A stretch of 64,000 nucleotides of DNA from Torreya grandis (taxonomy: Eukaryota; Streptophyta; Pinopsida; Cupressales; Taxaceae): assembly GCA_037957365.1 (NCBI GenBank), contig JARHVA010004802.1, positions 1,366,040-1,430,039 on the forward strand, written 5' to 3'. Positions 24,590-37,430 of the stretch are shown piece after piece (positions within the stretch are counted from its first letter, which is position 1; every line of letters starts with the position of its first letter). A program made the translations under genes and the position numbers. Under the pieces are notes generated by a model. That model did no database searches, was not told where the DNA came from, and worked only from the letters and a program-made list of their open reading frames with translations.

Positions 24590-25420
24590 AAAAAAATATA
24601 AAACATAACATAACATTGGTCAAGAAAATGATGTTTCATAAATATTATTAAAATGAATATTTGATTATTATTTCTTAACACTTCATGCACACAAGGTGAC
24701 ATGGGGAAATCGGTCATGGGTTTTGAGTAAGGTACAACTATTGATTTACACTCTTTTATTTAAAAAACTTCACTTTACCAAAACTAAAAAAATACATCCT
24801 TTTGAACGTAACTTACACTCTTTAATATGGCAGTTGTATCCTTCATAGAGGAAGTTATAACAATTGGGGTGGTGCCTAATTTGAGATACATCATACCACC
24901 ATAGCGCTTGGAGAGAGTATGCCGAGATTAGTAGGGCTTTGAACCTAGGTCTTATAGCCTACCTAAAATTAGTAGTGTTTGTGGTCCTATCAGTAAATTT
25001 ACCTTTCCTCTATTGATTGAATAAAGAGAGATGAGTACTATTATTACAAATACAATAATTATCATTAGTATTACTGAGAATGAGAACAAAAAAATCTTGG
25101 AAATATTTGTAGCCAGTATATTTGCATATGATATCTTGTATCAATCAATTAGAATGTATAAGAGGTGTCTTTCATTAAATAAGCCTTTTCCATTTTTGCC
25201 AATGTTAAATTTGAACATGTACAACCACCATGACCCATGTGCTCGAACACATACACTCATAGATCAATTAGAAATCCCATATGAAATCATATTAATTTTT
25301 GGAAGATGTCCCTAGAGATCAAAATGATTATGTGGGTTATGATGAAAATGTCGACAAAATGATTTTAGTGGGAGGTATAAATTGCATTGATATATGTGAC
25401 ATGTCATTGAACTTTACACC
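24590..25420 (+). repeat. Dispersed repeat, copy 2 (pair with 17470-18033)
   Basis: Same blocks as copy 1, with about 270 extra bases between roughly 25030 and 25360. It ends about 30 bases left of the minus-strand non-coding LTR element. Confidence 0.65.
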
Positions 25421-25450
25421 ACCTATAAAAATAGATCAGCCTATTATTTT

Positions 25451-26764
25451 TGATCCATAAACTGGCACTAATTTTTGTGCAAAAAGTTTACTTTGGATCC
25501 TTGTAGGCAATTTATTAAATATACTAAAATTAATCTCTAAAATAATCAACTTAAAAAAAATCAATGCAACAATACCAACCACACTGCACAAGAGTTGATT
25601 AGAGAGTTTGGAAATGCTTACATCTCTAGGTTTGAAATTTAGTTGAACCAATTCATTATTAAATGTCTACAATTACAAAGCAACCCTTACAAAATAATAA
25701 TGAATTTACATGTTACAGACCTTTGAAGAATGTCAAAAATCTCAAACAGATTCTTCACCTTCCTAAAACACTTTCAAATGTGTATGTTCAGTCCTTCATA
25801 GAATCTCATAACTCTCAGACAGATTCTCCACTTTCCCAAAGCACACCTCTAAGACTGCATAAACTCAACAACAAACTTTCAAAAAGTTCCAGATCTGAAG
25901 GACAAACCTTCCACCTTCCTATCATGAAAAGCAATCATGTATTCTTAAAGTTCTTTACCAAAAGTCTTACTTCAAGACTTTAAAAAGTGTCTCAAATGAA
26001 CTCAAATTGGGTTTCTCAACATACGGCTGGATTCGTCTCTCGACTCTTGCTCTTGGCTCTTTGGCTCTCAGCTCTGCCATGAGAGCTTTGAAACCTTGGA
26101 ATGAATTCTAATTTCAATTCCAATTATTTCCAAATATTCCATCACCCCTTTATATACTTGTTGGAGGTGCACAAATAGTGGGATTAATCATTATCCCCTT
26201 TTTAATAATAATGGGACTAATATTTATCTCTACTTTTTTTGATGGAATTAGATAATATCCTATTTCACCATTTTTTATGGGATTTATATTATCCCTTTAC
26301 ATTTTAATATGAAATTTTAATAATATCCCATGTATTTAAAAATATGAGGTGATAATTATTCTCCACTATATGATGGTTAATGTTTTAACCATATTAAAAT
26401 AGATTTTCATTTTCCATGTAATTCTATTGCCACGTCACTTTATAGGCATGTTATCACTTTGACTAGTCATAACTTGCACATACGGGCCCCATTTTTCAAA
26501 CTATAAAATATATTAAAAATATCTTAATGATATATATACCATGGAACTAGTTCATAAACATTTCAAGATCATCAATTTTTCTAGTTTGACTAGTGTTGAT
26601 CATCTGTTGACTTACTTTGACCAAAACTTGGACTAGTTACCCAAGGAGCAAATGAGCTCTATTTTTGAAGTTTTATATATCATTGGAAAGATATTAATGA
26701 GTCCTATGTGATGGTATAGGTCTCAATCTAATTTGGGAACTTTAAAAAAATAATCTTTGGATCA
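25451..26764 (-). repeat. 3' LTR of the non-coding element (1,314 bp)
   Basis: On the plus strand it runs from TGATCCATAAACTGGCAC to CTTTGGATCA. It aligns with 28523-29821 over its full length, including CTTCACCTTCCTA.AACAC, CTTGG.TCTTTGGCTCT-like and TTTATATACTT.TTG.AGGTG blocks. The open frames within it have no recognisable content. Confidence 0.9.
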
Positions 26765-26950
26765 TACCTCACCATTGAGAAAGCTTTTGATCCACTAAAA
26801 GTTGGTATCCACTGAAATGCCTATCAGTTCTAAACATACTCTAATGAGTTTTATCGGTTTACTTAGGTTTCACAACTATGCCTATAACACATAGAATAAT
26901 TGATTGATCACATCATCTAATTTTTTTTTACTATTACACGACCATCAATA

Positions 26951-27402
26951 ACCTCTACACAGAACTATGGTTTTAAATGTGATGACTTCCTCTGTTGCAT
27001 GGCTTCACAAGAGCCTCTACATAGATAAGCTTGGTGATCTTTTCTGCTGCACAGCTTCAACGAGCCTCTACATAGAAGTCTAGTGATCTCCTCTACTGCA
27101 TGGCTATAATAAATCTGTACATAGAAGTATAGATATCTCCTCTACTGCATGACTGTAATGAGCCTCTACATAGAAGTCTAGTGATCTCTTCTACTACATG
27201 ACTGTAATGAGCCTCTACACAAAATTGAGATCTTGAATGTGCATCCATGTCCTCTTCTAATGCACAACTTTAACGAACTCTACACAAAATTATGCATGGA
27301 TAATAACATGTCCATCAACATCCTCTTCTAATACATAACCTCAATGGCCTCAACGTCCTATTCTACTGCATAGCCTCAACAGGACTCTACACATAACTAC
27401 AT
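26951..27402. repeat. Minisatellite, about nine units of ~49-71 bp
   Basis: Each unit starts GAGCCTCTACATAGAAG or a variant and continues through TCTAGTGATCTCCTCTACTG and CATGACTGTAAT. The middle units (about 27009-27210) are most alike at 49 bases; outer units are longer and more diverged. It makes up a quarter of the body of the non-coding LTR element. Confidence 0.85.
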
Positions 27403-28504
27403 GTGGACCTAGTGATTTTTGGGTCTACTAAACTATTCTCTATAGAATAACACTTGACAGAAACAAGAATATAACATACCCTAATCTGCATATACCATTA
27501 TTAATGGAAAACATCTATAAAAATTTGAGAAGATAAATTGAGTATGGTAAATCTATCACTTAATTATTATCTACAAGTGACTCCATAACAAAACAAATTG
27601 TAATTTTTATAATGCATCTATATACAAATACAAACAATGCCTCTTGGGTCTTTAAAAATTATGCATGGTGTATAACACAATACTGCCCATATGGGTCTTA
27701 TTCATACATCTTAACTAGCACATTATTTATGCTAATTTTAGGAGCATATACAAATGGATAAACCAAAAATGCTGAAAAACCTTTAACTACCACCTAAGAC
27801 TCCTTACTAGCCATTGAATCCTGGTGTGGGCTTGGCTCCTTCAATAACTACCCTATGGATCATCATACAAATTGATTTTAGGTTATTGGTGGTCACCTGG
27901 GACATACGAATCTAATGTCTGACTAGAATCATCATGATTGGGTCTAGAGACATGCCATGTCTCAAACTACATGATCCAAGTGTGATCCAGGTGAAGCTCT
28001 ATGCTATCATATATGAAAGATGCTTACTGAGTGAAGAGATACAAATTTCTCAAAACCATCTCATTCATCTCCAATAAAATGATATCAAGAGTCACCATGT
28101 TTGAGAACTCTCTCTTAATTATAAATCATAAGGTGCAATAGCATGTTGCCATACCTTAGATAAATGCCATTCTATGTGCCAACTATTTTGGCATACAATA
28201 ATGGAAATGTTGGCAAGCCCAATTGACATACAACATCAGTGGTCACATAACTCATTCTAATGTCCCCATCGAACATGATTCTAATGACATATCCCTTTGA
28301 AATAATTAGAATACTTTGCTTGGAGGCTCTCATGGAATGTAAGACAATGTTCGGAGGTCCAGATGGTGTTCTTTATCGAACTAGGGATTCCAAATGTTGA
28401 CTAGTGCTTAAGATAGTAAGAGCCTTTCTTCTATTTGCATTTCTTTGTTAGAATCACTACGGTGCATATCCATTTCATATCTGGTCCCAAAAGCCTATGT
28501 ATGA

Positions 28505-28520
28505 CCTACTCTGATACTAA
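28505..28520 (-). other. Degraded initiator-Met primer-binding site
   Basis: On the minus strand TTAGTATCAGAGTAGG lies two bases inside the right LTR. It differs from the expected TTGGTATCAGAGC by G-to-A and C-to-T changes. It fixes the element orientation. Confidence 0.7.
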
Positions 28521-28522
28521 AT

Positions 28523-29821
28523 TGATCCATAAACTGGCACTATTTTTCATGCAAAAAGTTTATTTTGGATTTTTGTAGGCAATTTATTAAATATAATAAA
28601 ATTAATCTATAAAATAGTTAACTTAAAGAAAATCAATGGAAAAATACCAACAACACTATACAAGAGTTGATTATGGAGTTCAATAATGCCTACATATCTG
28701 GGTTCACAAATTAGTTGAACCAATTCATTATTAAATATTTTCAAATACAAGGCAACCCTTATAGAACAATAATAAATTTACATGTTATAGACCTTTGAAC
28801 AATCTTAAAACTCTTGGATAGATTCTTCACCTTCCTAGAACACTTCCAAATGTGTATGTTTAACCCTTCAAAGAATCTCAAAACTCTCGAATAGATTCTT
28901 CACTTTCTCAAAGAATACCTCTAAGACTGCACAAACTCAACAACAAATCTTCAGAAATTCCTAAAACTCATGAATAGATCTTCCACCTTCCTATCATGAA
29001 AATCAAGCTTGTATTCCTAAAGTTTTTCATCAAAAGTCTTACTTCAAGACTTTAAAAATTGGTTCAAACAAACTCAAATCAGGTTTCTCAGCATACCACT
29101 GAATTCATCTCTTACTCTGGCTCTCAACTCTTTGGCTCTTGGCTTTACCATGAGAGCTTTGAAACTTTAGAATAAATTTTAATTCTAATTCCAATGATTT
29201 TTAAATAACCCCTCACCCCTTTATATACTTATTGAAGGTGCACAAATAGTGGGATTAATCATTATCCCATTTTTAATAATAATGGGATTAATATTTATCT
29301 CTACCTTTTTGATGGGATTAGATAATATCTCATTTCACCATTTTTTATGGGATTTATAGTATCCTTATACATTTTGATATGGTTTTTTAATATTATCTCA
29401 TGTATTTAAAAATATAGGGTGATAATTATTCTCCAATATATGATGGTTGATATTTTAACCATATTAAAATATTTTTCATTTTTTACATAACTCTATTGCC
29501 ACGTCATTTTATGGCCATGTCATCACTTTGACTGGTCATAACTTGCACATATAGACTCTATTTTTTGAATCATAAAATATGTCAATTTTTTTTCAATGAG
29601 ATATACACCATAGAACTAGTTCATAAACATTCTAAGATCATTAATTTTTTTAATTTGACTAGTGTTGACCTACTTTGACTAGAACTTGGACTGATTACAC
29701 AAGGCGCAAATAAGTTCTATTTTTAGAGTTCTGCATACCTTTGAAAAGATCTTGATGAGTCCTATATGATGGTATAGGTCTTAGTCTAATTTAGAAACTT
29801 TTCTAAAATGATCTCAAATCA
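28523..29821 (-). repeat. 5' LTR of the non-coding element (1,299 bp)
   Basis: Matches 25451-26764; on the plus strand it starts TGATCCATAAACTGGCAC and ends CTCAAATCA. The exact duplication ATTTT follows at 29822. Confidence 0.9.
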
Positions 29822-29907
29822 ATTTTCTTCAATCAAGTACTTAAAAATTATGAATTAAGATATAGTTTCATGAAAAAATAAGTGTTGGATATCATAATAA
29901 CATTGAA

Positions 29908-29909
<2 letters not shown>

Positions 29910-29961
<52 letters not shown>
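29910..29961. repeat. (TA)n microsatellite
   Basis: About 25 TA units immediately outside the left LTR of the minus-strand copia element. Confidence 0.95.
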
Positions 29962-29964
<3 letters not shown>

Positions 29965-29974
29965 TCTAAAATAT

Positions 29975-30503
29975 ATCTAGAAGTGTAAATGAATAATAAA
30001 GCCTAACATAAAAAACACAACTCAATTGAATAGTATGACACAGGGATTAGGTGGAAAAATCTCCAATGGGGATAAAAAATCGACAATGATTATTCAATGT
30101 AGAAATAATTTTTCAATACATAAAATCTTCTCAATCTCACTCCTTCTCAAATAGCTTCTTCACAAACCTATTCTTAGACAAGTATTTACCACATGCAAAT
30201 ACAATATTATTCACAAAAGTTTGTGAAGAATACTGATCATCATGTTTAAGATATGAATTTACAATCGGGATAAACCCTATTTATAATTTTCATGAGAGAA
30301 GGTGACCGTTGTAACCAACGATCCTATATTTTCCTCAATGAAAATTTGATTGCCTTGATAATTATTAAACAAATATAATTTATTTATTTATACAAAGTTT
30401 TCACCTCATGTAAATAAATAATAAATAATAATTATTATTTATTTAATTCTCAAGGTAAGCTAAGGGCGAATAAAGCATCACTTAGTCGTTAAATGCTCCA
30501 ACA
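29975..30503 (-). repeat. 3' LTR of the copia element (left copy)
   Basis: Aligns with 34941-35467 over CCAATGG(G/A)G, TATTCAATGTAGAAATAAT, TTCTCAATCTCACTCC, AAACCCTATTTATAAT and TGATAATTATTAAACAAATA. On the minus strand it begins TGTTGGAGCATTTAACG. Confidence 0.88.
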
Positions 30504-30516
30504 CTCCCCTTTAATG
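30504..30516 (-). other. Polypurine tract of the copia element
   Basis: CATTAAAGGGGAG (minus strand) directly abuts the TGTTGG start of the 3' LTR, the position required for plus-strand priming. Confidence 0.75.
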
Positions 30517-30929
30517 CTAAGTAGGGATAAAAGTTATAGTCACCTTAAAAAAGAATTATAATATATACACAATTAAAAGATTAAAAAACTTTCATCATAC
30601 CAACACCACCTTTTGAAACAAAAAGAATTATAATCCATAAACTACTTGAGAGTAAGTTTAGGATAACATGATCATGAGAATACATCTCACAATTTCTCAT
30701 GAATAATCACCAAACATACTTGGAGCCTTTTATAATATAAGGACCTCCATTACAAAGTATGCTTTTTAATGTATTGGGGTACAAAAGGAAAACTTCCACA
30801 TAAAGTTTACTCAAATCACATAACTTTCACATGAACTTTACAATGCTTTAAAATGAGAAGTATAGACAAAAAGAATAAACACATGGTTGTTAGGAAGTGT
30901 CATTGTCATGCATACTTCCCCTCAATTGA

Positions 30930-33130
30930 AACTCCAAGAGGTTTAGCATTGCATAATTTTTTTGAAACTTGGTAACACGAAATAGATTTGTGAAGATATC
31001 TACCACTTGTATAGAGTATAACTACAGATCAATATCACCATTGAAGAATTTTTATCAAATAAAAATGCACATGAAATTTAATATGCTTAACTTGTTGGTG
31101 ATGTACGCCTACATAAAACTTAAACACATCCAAAAATAGATTCATGATGACATAATATGGTTAGCAACATAATAGCCACATACATAAAAAAATGACATAA
31201 TTTTCTATGCTAAAATATATTTAAAATAATCAAGCCATATTTTAGGCAAACAAGTTCACTATTTTGATTAAAAAATATAGCGAAAAAACATAAACTATTA
31301 TATGCAGTTCATTATTGTAAGTCTTCAATATTGATAAGATAAGCATCCTCAAATCTCATGTGATGCACATATGATAATTTACTAATAATATAATACTAAG
31401 TTTAAACATTAGATATCTTATTACCAAAAATTCATTTTATCTTTTGAGTTTTATCAAAACTTTACAAGTTTAATAGGCTTAATCAAAATATTGAGGTATA
31501 ACCTCTCATACATCAAATATGGATAATTTTAACATGAAATGTCATGATCCAATCAAATAGATATGAGACTGAAACAAATAAGTTCAGAGATGTATAGATA
31601 AAATGCTTAATAAAATAAATAAAGAGCCAATAATATAAACTCTATTTACACATTGCATTTCATAACATATCTTATTATCAAATGAAGCGTCTAAGAATGT
31701 TAGCATAAATGATCAAATGATAAAATAATCAAATTAGAGTATCTAAGTATATTAGCTTGAAATTTTTCCACTAATAAAATGAATGAATTAAAACATAAAA
31801 TATCTAAATTTACTAAGCATGACATTTTTACCAAGTGCAATAATTAAACATGATCATTTTATCAAATTAAACATGATGTTATGCATATAATGCATTTCCA
31901 TGCTAACTCATAAGAATTGAAAATAAACATAATATCTATATATTTTCTTTAATTTTTTATATAGGACAAATATATCTATTATAATATAATTGTAATAAAC
32001 ATTTTTCAAGAGTTAAACTAAATCAAAATATAATGTAGATGAGACCCTTATCAATATAGTTAGTATCTCTAAAGTAACAAAAAAATAATTTTATCAAAGA
32101 AAATGAAACGATATGAGCATACATGTATTTTTGATGTAGAAAAATACAAAGATTAAGTAGAGATTTTATTCAGAATATGCATAGTAGTATTCATGGCTTT
32201 GACCCATAAGAACTAGGAGTAATCTATGTAGAATGCAATGTTGTTCTAGCCATCTCAATAATAGTGTAGTTTTCTCTTTCAATAATACCATTTTGATGAG
32301 GGGAATAGGGAGTTATTAATTTCATTTGAATACCATAACTAATGAAAAAAATTAAACTCTTTACTAACATATTCACTATCATTATTAGTTCTTAATCTTT
32401 TAATAAAAAATCAGATCTATTTTTAACACTAAATTTAAATTCTTTGAATTTAGACAACATATTAGATTTTTTAAAATAAAATATGACCAAATCATTCTAG
32501 TGTAATCATAAATAAAAATGACAATATATAAGTAATTATTAAGAGATGCAACTTCAATAGGTCTTATAATATCACTTTAAATCAATTATAAATGATGCAA
32601 GAAATTCACACCACCAGTCTTGTGAAAGGGGTTAGTATGTTACTAAGCAGCCCTCACAAGTTTCATGATAAGAGGGGATAAAAGAAAGTGAAACAACAAT
32701 ATTATTTGTATACATATCATATAACCTTCTAAAATTAAAATATCCTAATCTTTCATGCCATATTTGAATTTATTTTTACTATGTGATGAAAAAAATATAT
32801 AGAAAAATGAGAAAAGATATATAAACCATTCTTTTAAACACCTTCAATAATCAAAGATTTAGATTGATTTATAATGGAACAACTATCTTTAAAAAAAGTT
32901 ACAATAAAATTATGATTTGTAAGTTGAGAATAAGATAGCAAATTATTTTAAAGCTTAGGTACATAGAAAATATTATTTATAGTGACATTTGAATTTTTTT
33001 CTGTTTAATTACTTTTAAAAATGAATTATCTCCTAAGAAAATTATTTCAGAGATATTTATATAATAACACAATAATATTAGATAAACAAGTCATATGGTG
33101 TGATGCACCACTATCTAAAATCCACCTATT
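30930..33130 (-). pseudogene. Copia pol remnant: protease, integrase, RNase H end
   Basis: Reading the minus strand from right to left: WILDSGASHHMTCL near 33093-33130 is a copia protease with an intact catalytic motif. WHERLGYFNFRRLYDM and a later CEGC (32620-32770) are the GAG-pre-integrase region with part of the HHCC zinc finger. SPHQNGIIERENYTIIEMAR (about 32230-32300) is a conserved block of the integrase core. A KHIKFHVHF stretch at about 31,080 and DIFTN..VTKFQ at about 31,000 match the end of copia RNase H. Several stops and frameshifts separate the blocks. Reverse transcriptase catalytic motifs were not found. Confidence 0.8.
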
Positions 33131-33246
33131 TTAATTTGAAGTAAATAAAACAACATATAAAATAGTTACATTTTGATCCTAATTGTTAGTTTGATTAGGG
33201 TTTTGATTCTTTTGCTTGTTTTGATTAGTTTTCTTTCCTTTGTTAT

Positions 33247-34080
33247 TTAAAAAAATTGATTGTTAATTCTATCTTTGTTTTTATAAGAAATTTTTATTCT
33301 ATGATCAAATTTACCACATAGATTGCAATTTCTATTAAACTTAGGTTTATGATTTTTATTAGCATATTTCTTATTCTTATTTGAGTCAGGAGTATAATTA
33401 GGGTTAGATTTATAGTTCTTATTGTTATTAGAAATAATATTTAAAGTGAAAAGTGCTTGAGTAACATTATCTTTAGAATCAAAATTAGTCATAACTTAGT
33501 CTTCTTGAATTAAGAGAGCAGACAAAGTGGTAAGGTCAGGGATATCTTGTTCAATTTAATATTTATAATTTAAAATTGAAATAAAATTTATAAAATTTTC
33601 ATGAATATTTAACTGAATGATAAAATGAAGTAGTTGATCTTAAATCAAATTACAGTTACAATCATCTAGCTGAGCTTTAATGTTCTTAATTTTAGTAAAA
33701 AAATTCATAACTTTTTCATCACCTTTCATAGGTGTAGTTAGCAATTCAAGGATTAACTTAATAATTTTTGAAAGGTGAGTACTCTCATGAATGGATTCAA
33801 AAAGTTTCCATGCATTGATAGGAGACTCCTAATTATTAATGTAGAGAATGAATTTATTCTTAACACTTTGCAATATAATGGACATAGCTTCTTACAATTT
33901 TTGTTGAAATGCATTGGTAATCTCAAAGGTCACATATTGTTTGAATTTTTTTTTAGTCACAATGATAATATTATGTAACTTTTAGACCACGAATTATGTT
34001 TTAATGTATATTTTATAAATATTATAGTTATTTTTATTAAGCATTTGTGATTTATCCAAAACAAAATTAGACGAAGCCAT
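33247..34080 (-). pseudogene. Copia gag
   Basis: ATG at 34078-34080 (minus) starts a frame beginning MASSNFVLDKSQ. It then runs with stops through a UBN2-like gag region (AWKLFESIHESTHLSKIIK; MKGDEKVMNFFTKIKNIKAQ). The last 82 codons (33247-33492) carry one zinc knuckle, CNLCGKFDHR, in which the last Cys is lost. The knuckle binds element RNA during packaging. The protease follows at once. Confidence 0.75.
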
Positions 34081-34940
34081 AACTTCCCTTTAAGAATGAT
34101 AGTAAACAAATGCTTAAAATGAATCTTTTTAATGTGAAGTTTAACTTTATTTGAAAGTAAAAATAGATTTAACGTGTAAAAACATAATTATTAATTAATT
34201 TAATTTTAGACAAAGTAAGAAAATTATAAAATATTGTGATGAAATAAGGTGTCGTAAGTGTCACAAAAATATATTAATATAAGCACCACTATTTTAAATC
34301 AATTTTTTTAATGATTTTTTAAACTAATTTTAAAAATAAAGTGAATCAAACATACAACTATACTTACATAATCTAAATGCCAAATAATATAAAAATTAAA
34401 TTAAAGTTGCACTAAATTAAGTGTCGAAAGAGTCGTACTCAAAACAACTACCTAGACACTATTATTAAAAAAAGCTATAAAATTAATAATATAAAGTTTT
34501 AAAATACAAAATGGACTATGTGAATGTGTTTAGAAGGTGACAAAACCTAGGGATCTATTGGTTACATGACTATGTTCAATAAAATATTCACTACGTCAAA
34601 AGTCAAAACAAATTTGACAGGTCAATTAGGATTTTAAACACATCAAAGGTTGGCATGCAAACTAAAAAATAGAATTCAAATTAAATTTTATTTAAAAAAT
34701 GATTTTATCAAGTCAAAAAATATTTACTTTAGAGGGTTTTAATCTTTGGACCTCCTTAGTTCTAAGTTCTAGAAAAAGAATGCTTACCAACTCATCTAAA
34801 AGACTAGTTAAACTATATTATGCACTAATTGATATTTATATGTTTTTAATTCATTTTTAAAAAATTATATAAAAAACACAAAGTAAAAACTTTTAGAATG
34901 AATTACTAGTTTTTTGTAAATAGTAATATTCACACAGGAG

Positions 34941-35467
34941 ATCTAAAAGTGTAAATGAATAACAAAACATAATATAAAGAGTATAGATCAATTGAACAAT
35001 GTGACATAGAGATTATGTGAGAAAACCTCCAATGGAGGTAAAAACCCACAGTGTTTATTCAATGTAGAAATAATTCTTCAATACATAAATTCTTCTCAAT
35101 CTCACTCCTCAAATAGATTTTTCACAAAACATATTCTCAGACAAGTATTTGCCACACTCAAATAAAATATTCTTTAAAAAAGTTTATGAGAAATAATAAT
35201 CACCATGTTCAAGATATGAATTTACAATAGAGGTAAACCCTATTTATAATATTCACGAGGGGAGCTGACCATTGTAACCAATGGTCCCATCTTTTCTCTG
35301 ATGAACATACAATTACATTGATAATTATTAAACAAATATAATTTAATTATTTATTTTCAAGATATTTTCACCTCATGTAAATAAATAATAAATTATTATC
35401 ATTTATATAATTTTCAAGGTAAGTTAAGGGTGAATAAAACATCATTTAGTCATTTAATAGTCTAGCA
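34941..35467 (-). repeat. 5' LTR of the copia element (right copy)
   Basis: Matches the left copy with many small changes; its minus-strand start is mutated (TGCTAGAC instead of TGTTGGAG). Ty3 RNase H sequence begins directly to its right. Confidence 0.85.
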
Positions 35468-36960
35468 AATAAATTCAGACACATGCTCTTTAATAACAAG
35501 ATTCAACTGATGGTCTCACATCTAGGTGTGAAAGAGATATTTTTGAGTAGAGATACAAATAAAAAAATAGCTGGTTGGATCAACAAGGTGATGGAGTATG
35601 ACACTGACATCAAAATCAATAAGCTCATAAGGGGAAGAGGGTTGTGTGAGTAGTTAGAAGCTAATCTAGAAGCTGAAGGTAAACAATCCTTATGCTCAAG
35701 AAGAATGACCAAATAATCAAGATTCTTTTGATAGCTAGATTCAAAGCACGAGGGCCTTTTTCTAGTCCAGTGAGTATCTAGAAGTGATTGACAAAGCCAA
35801 AATAAGACATATTAGGTTGCAAGCTATTCCTTATGTCTTTGTCAGTGATGTGTTGTTTAGAAAAGGCATCAATGGAGTTCTTCTAAGATGTATAGAACAA
35901 AATTAGACTAACAAAATAGTTCAAGAGTTCAATCATGGATTGTCAAGAGGACATTATTCACCTAAAACTATTACTATCAATATCATGAGGGTTGATTATG
36001 AATATTATCCATGTTTATTCAAAGATGCTCATAAATGGGTGAGAAGATGCAGGAAATGTGCCGTCTTCATAGGGATACAGAGGCTATCAGCTCTTCCACT
36101 TCATCTAATTCAAGCTGATCAATCCTTCTCTCAATGAGGTCTATATTTCATTAAAATGATCAATCCTTTTTCAAGTATTGGACACAAGTGGATTCTAACT
36201 ACCACAAAATACTTTACAAGATGGATAGAAGTGGTAGATCTCAAAGAGGAAAATGAAACATCTATCTTGGATTTTTATGAGGGAATTATCACTAGATTTG
36301 GTGTTCTAGCTACCATTATCTTAGATAATGCTGTGGATTTTATTGGGACTAGAATCAGTGAGTAGGTATTCAAACATAACATCTATCTGGGCACCTCCTC
36401 AAATTATTACCTTCAAGGTAATGGTTTGGGTGAGTTGACCAATAAAACTTGTTTTTATTGGTCAAACAAACCATGGAAGAGAATCAAAGGACTTGGCATG
36501 CAAAACTCAAAGCAACTTTGTGGCAAGATAAAATAACATAGGCCAAGTTGTCTATGTCACTTGAATTACCATCACTAGAGCTTGTCCACCAATTGAAGCT
36601 AATTGAAAATGATCTTATGATGGTGAATCTATCTAAACTAATGTAGTTATAAGAGACTAAATGGAAAATGATGCATACCTTGGAGCTTCAATAAGTTCAA
36701 ATGAAGAGAAATCTTGATAATAAGGCTAATGATTGAAAATTTTAGGAAGGAAACTTAGTGCTAAAATGGGATGTGGATAGAGTAAAAGCTAGGAAGCACA
36801 CAAAATTTGGTGCAATATGGAGTGGTCCTTGTGTCATCATAGGCTACAAACATGCCAATGCTTTTCATCTCTCAAGACTGAATGAAGAAGAGCTACCAAT
36901 CCTAGTCAATGGATGCATCTAAAACACTACTCTTGAAGTGTTTCCTAATTCATATATAGT
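35468..36960 (+). pseudogene. Ty3 pol fragment: RNase H end and integrase
   Basis: From 35473, HLGVKEIFLSRDTNKKIAGW and MEYDTDIKINKLIRGRGLC fit the last part of a plant Ty3 RNase H. From 35940 to 36365 two frames separated by one stop give HYSPKTITINIMRVDYEYYP, then the Cys pair of the zinc finger (RRCRKCAVF), then the core (HKWILTTTKYFTRWIEVVDL; FGVLATIILDNAVDF with the second catalytic Asp). At 36746-36920, NLVLKWDVDRVKARKHTKFG, WSGPCVIIGY and LPILVNGC are the C-terminal integrase region. No reverse transcriptase lies upstream: the copia LTR is directly adjacent. Confidence 0.85.
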
Positions 36961-37430
36961 AATTTAGATGAATTTTATTTCTTTTAAGTGTTGTGGCATA
37001 ATAGTTAGTTATTTTCTTTCCCTAAGTGATTTCACATAGTTTTTATCATTTTTTATTTCTTCTATTTCATTGTGAGGTGAATCTCAGTTTAGTTATTTAG
37101 TAATAGGCTGAGTAGGTTACTACCGACTTGCACTATTAGAATATGAAAAGTTTTAGATGATTCCATGATTCCATGACCAATGGATTTCTTTAAAGGCTAT
37201 TGGATTCTTTCTTAGTAGGCAAGCAACCCATAGATGTTAGCATAATGTTGACTATTTTTGGTCACAATAGAATAATAACATTCAAATATCAGTTCAAACT
37301 TTAGGATCATTTACATTATTCTCAAAGTTTAGTCAAAGTTAAACAAAAGGGGGATAATTCAAAATCGAGAGACTTATCATATTTTCAAAAGAGATTTGCC
37401 TTTGTACTTTTTGACAAAATACCAGTCAAA
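36961..37430. other. Non-coding DNA after the Ty3 integrase
   Basis: T-rich sequence with no recognisable frame, in the position of a 3' untranslated region. No LTR start could be placed. Confidence 0.4.

Larger units (their letters stand above)
25451..29821 (-). mobile_element. Non-coding LTR retrotransposon, 4.4 kb
   Basis: Two direct repeats, 25451-26764 and 28523-29821, bound a 1,758-bp body with no coding capacity. ATTTT flanks both sides exactly (25446-25450 and 29822-29826), as expected for a 5-bp target duplication. A primer-binding-like site next to the right repeat sets the minus orientation. With ~1.3 kb LTRs and a short non-coding body, it fits the broad class of non-autonomous LARD/TRIM-like elements that depend on other elements' proteins. 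LTR differences are numerous by eye, so it is old. Confidence 0.9.
29975..35467 (-). mobile_element. Ty1/copia retrotransposon, decayed, minus strand
   Basis: Paired LTRs of about 529 and 527 bp (29975-30503 and 34941-35467) enclose gag, protease, pre-integrase, integrase and the end of RNase H in the usual copia order. The whole element is about 5.5 kb. The stretch between the integrase motif (about 32,250) and the RNase H end (about 31,000) is too short for a complete reverse transcriptase plus RNase H, so part of pol was lost. I did not find a clear primer-binding site or target duplication. Confidence 0.85.

Noticed and set aside
25663..25983. 106-codon plus-strand frame
   Set aside because: Inside an LTR and antisense to the element; the matching stretch in the other LTR is not open.
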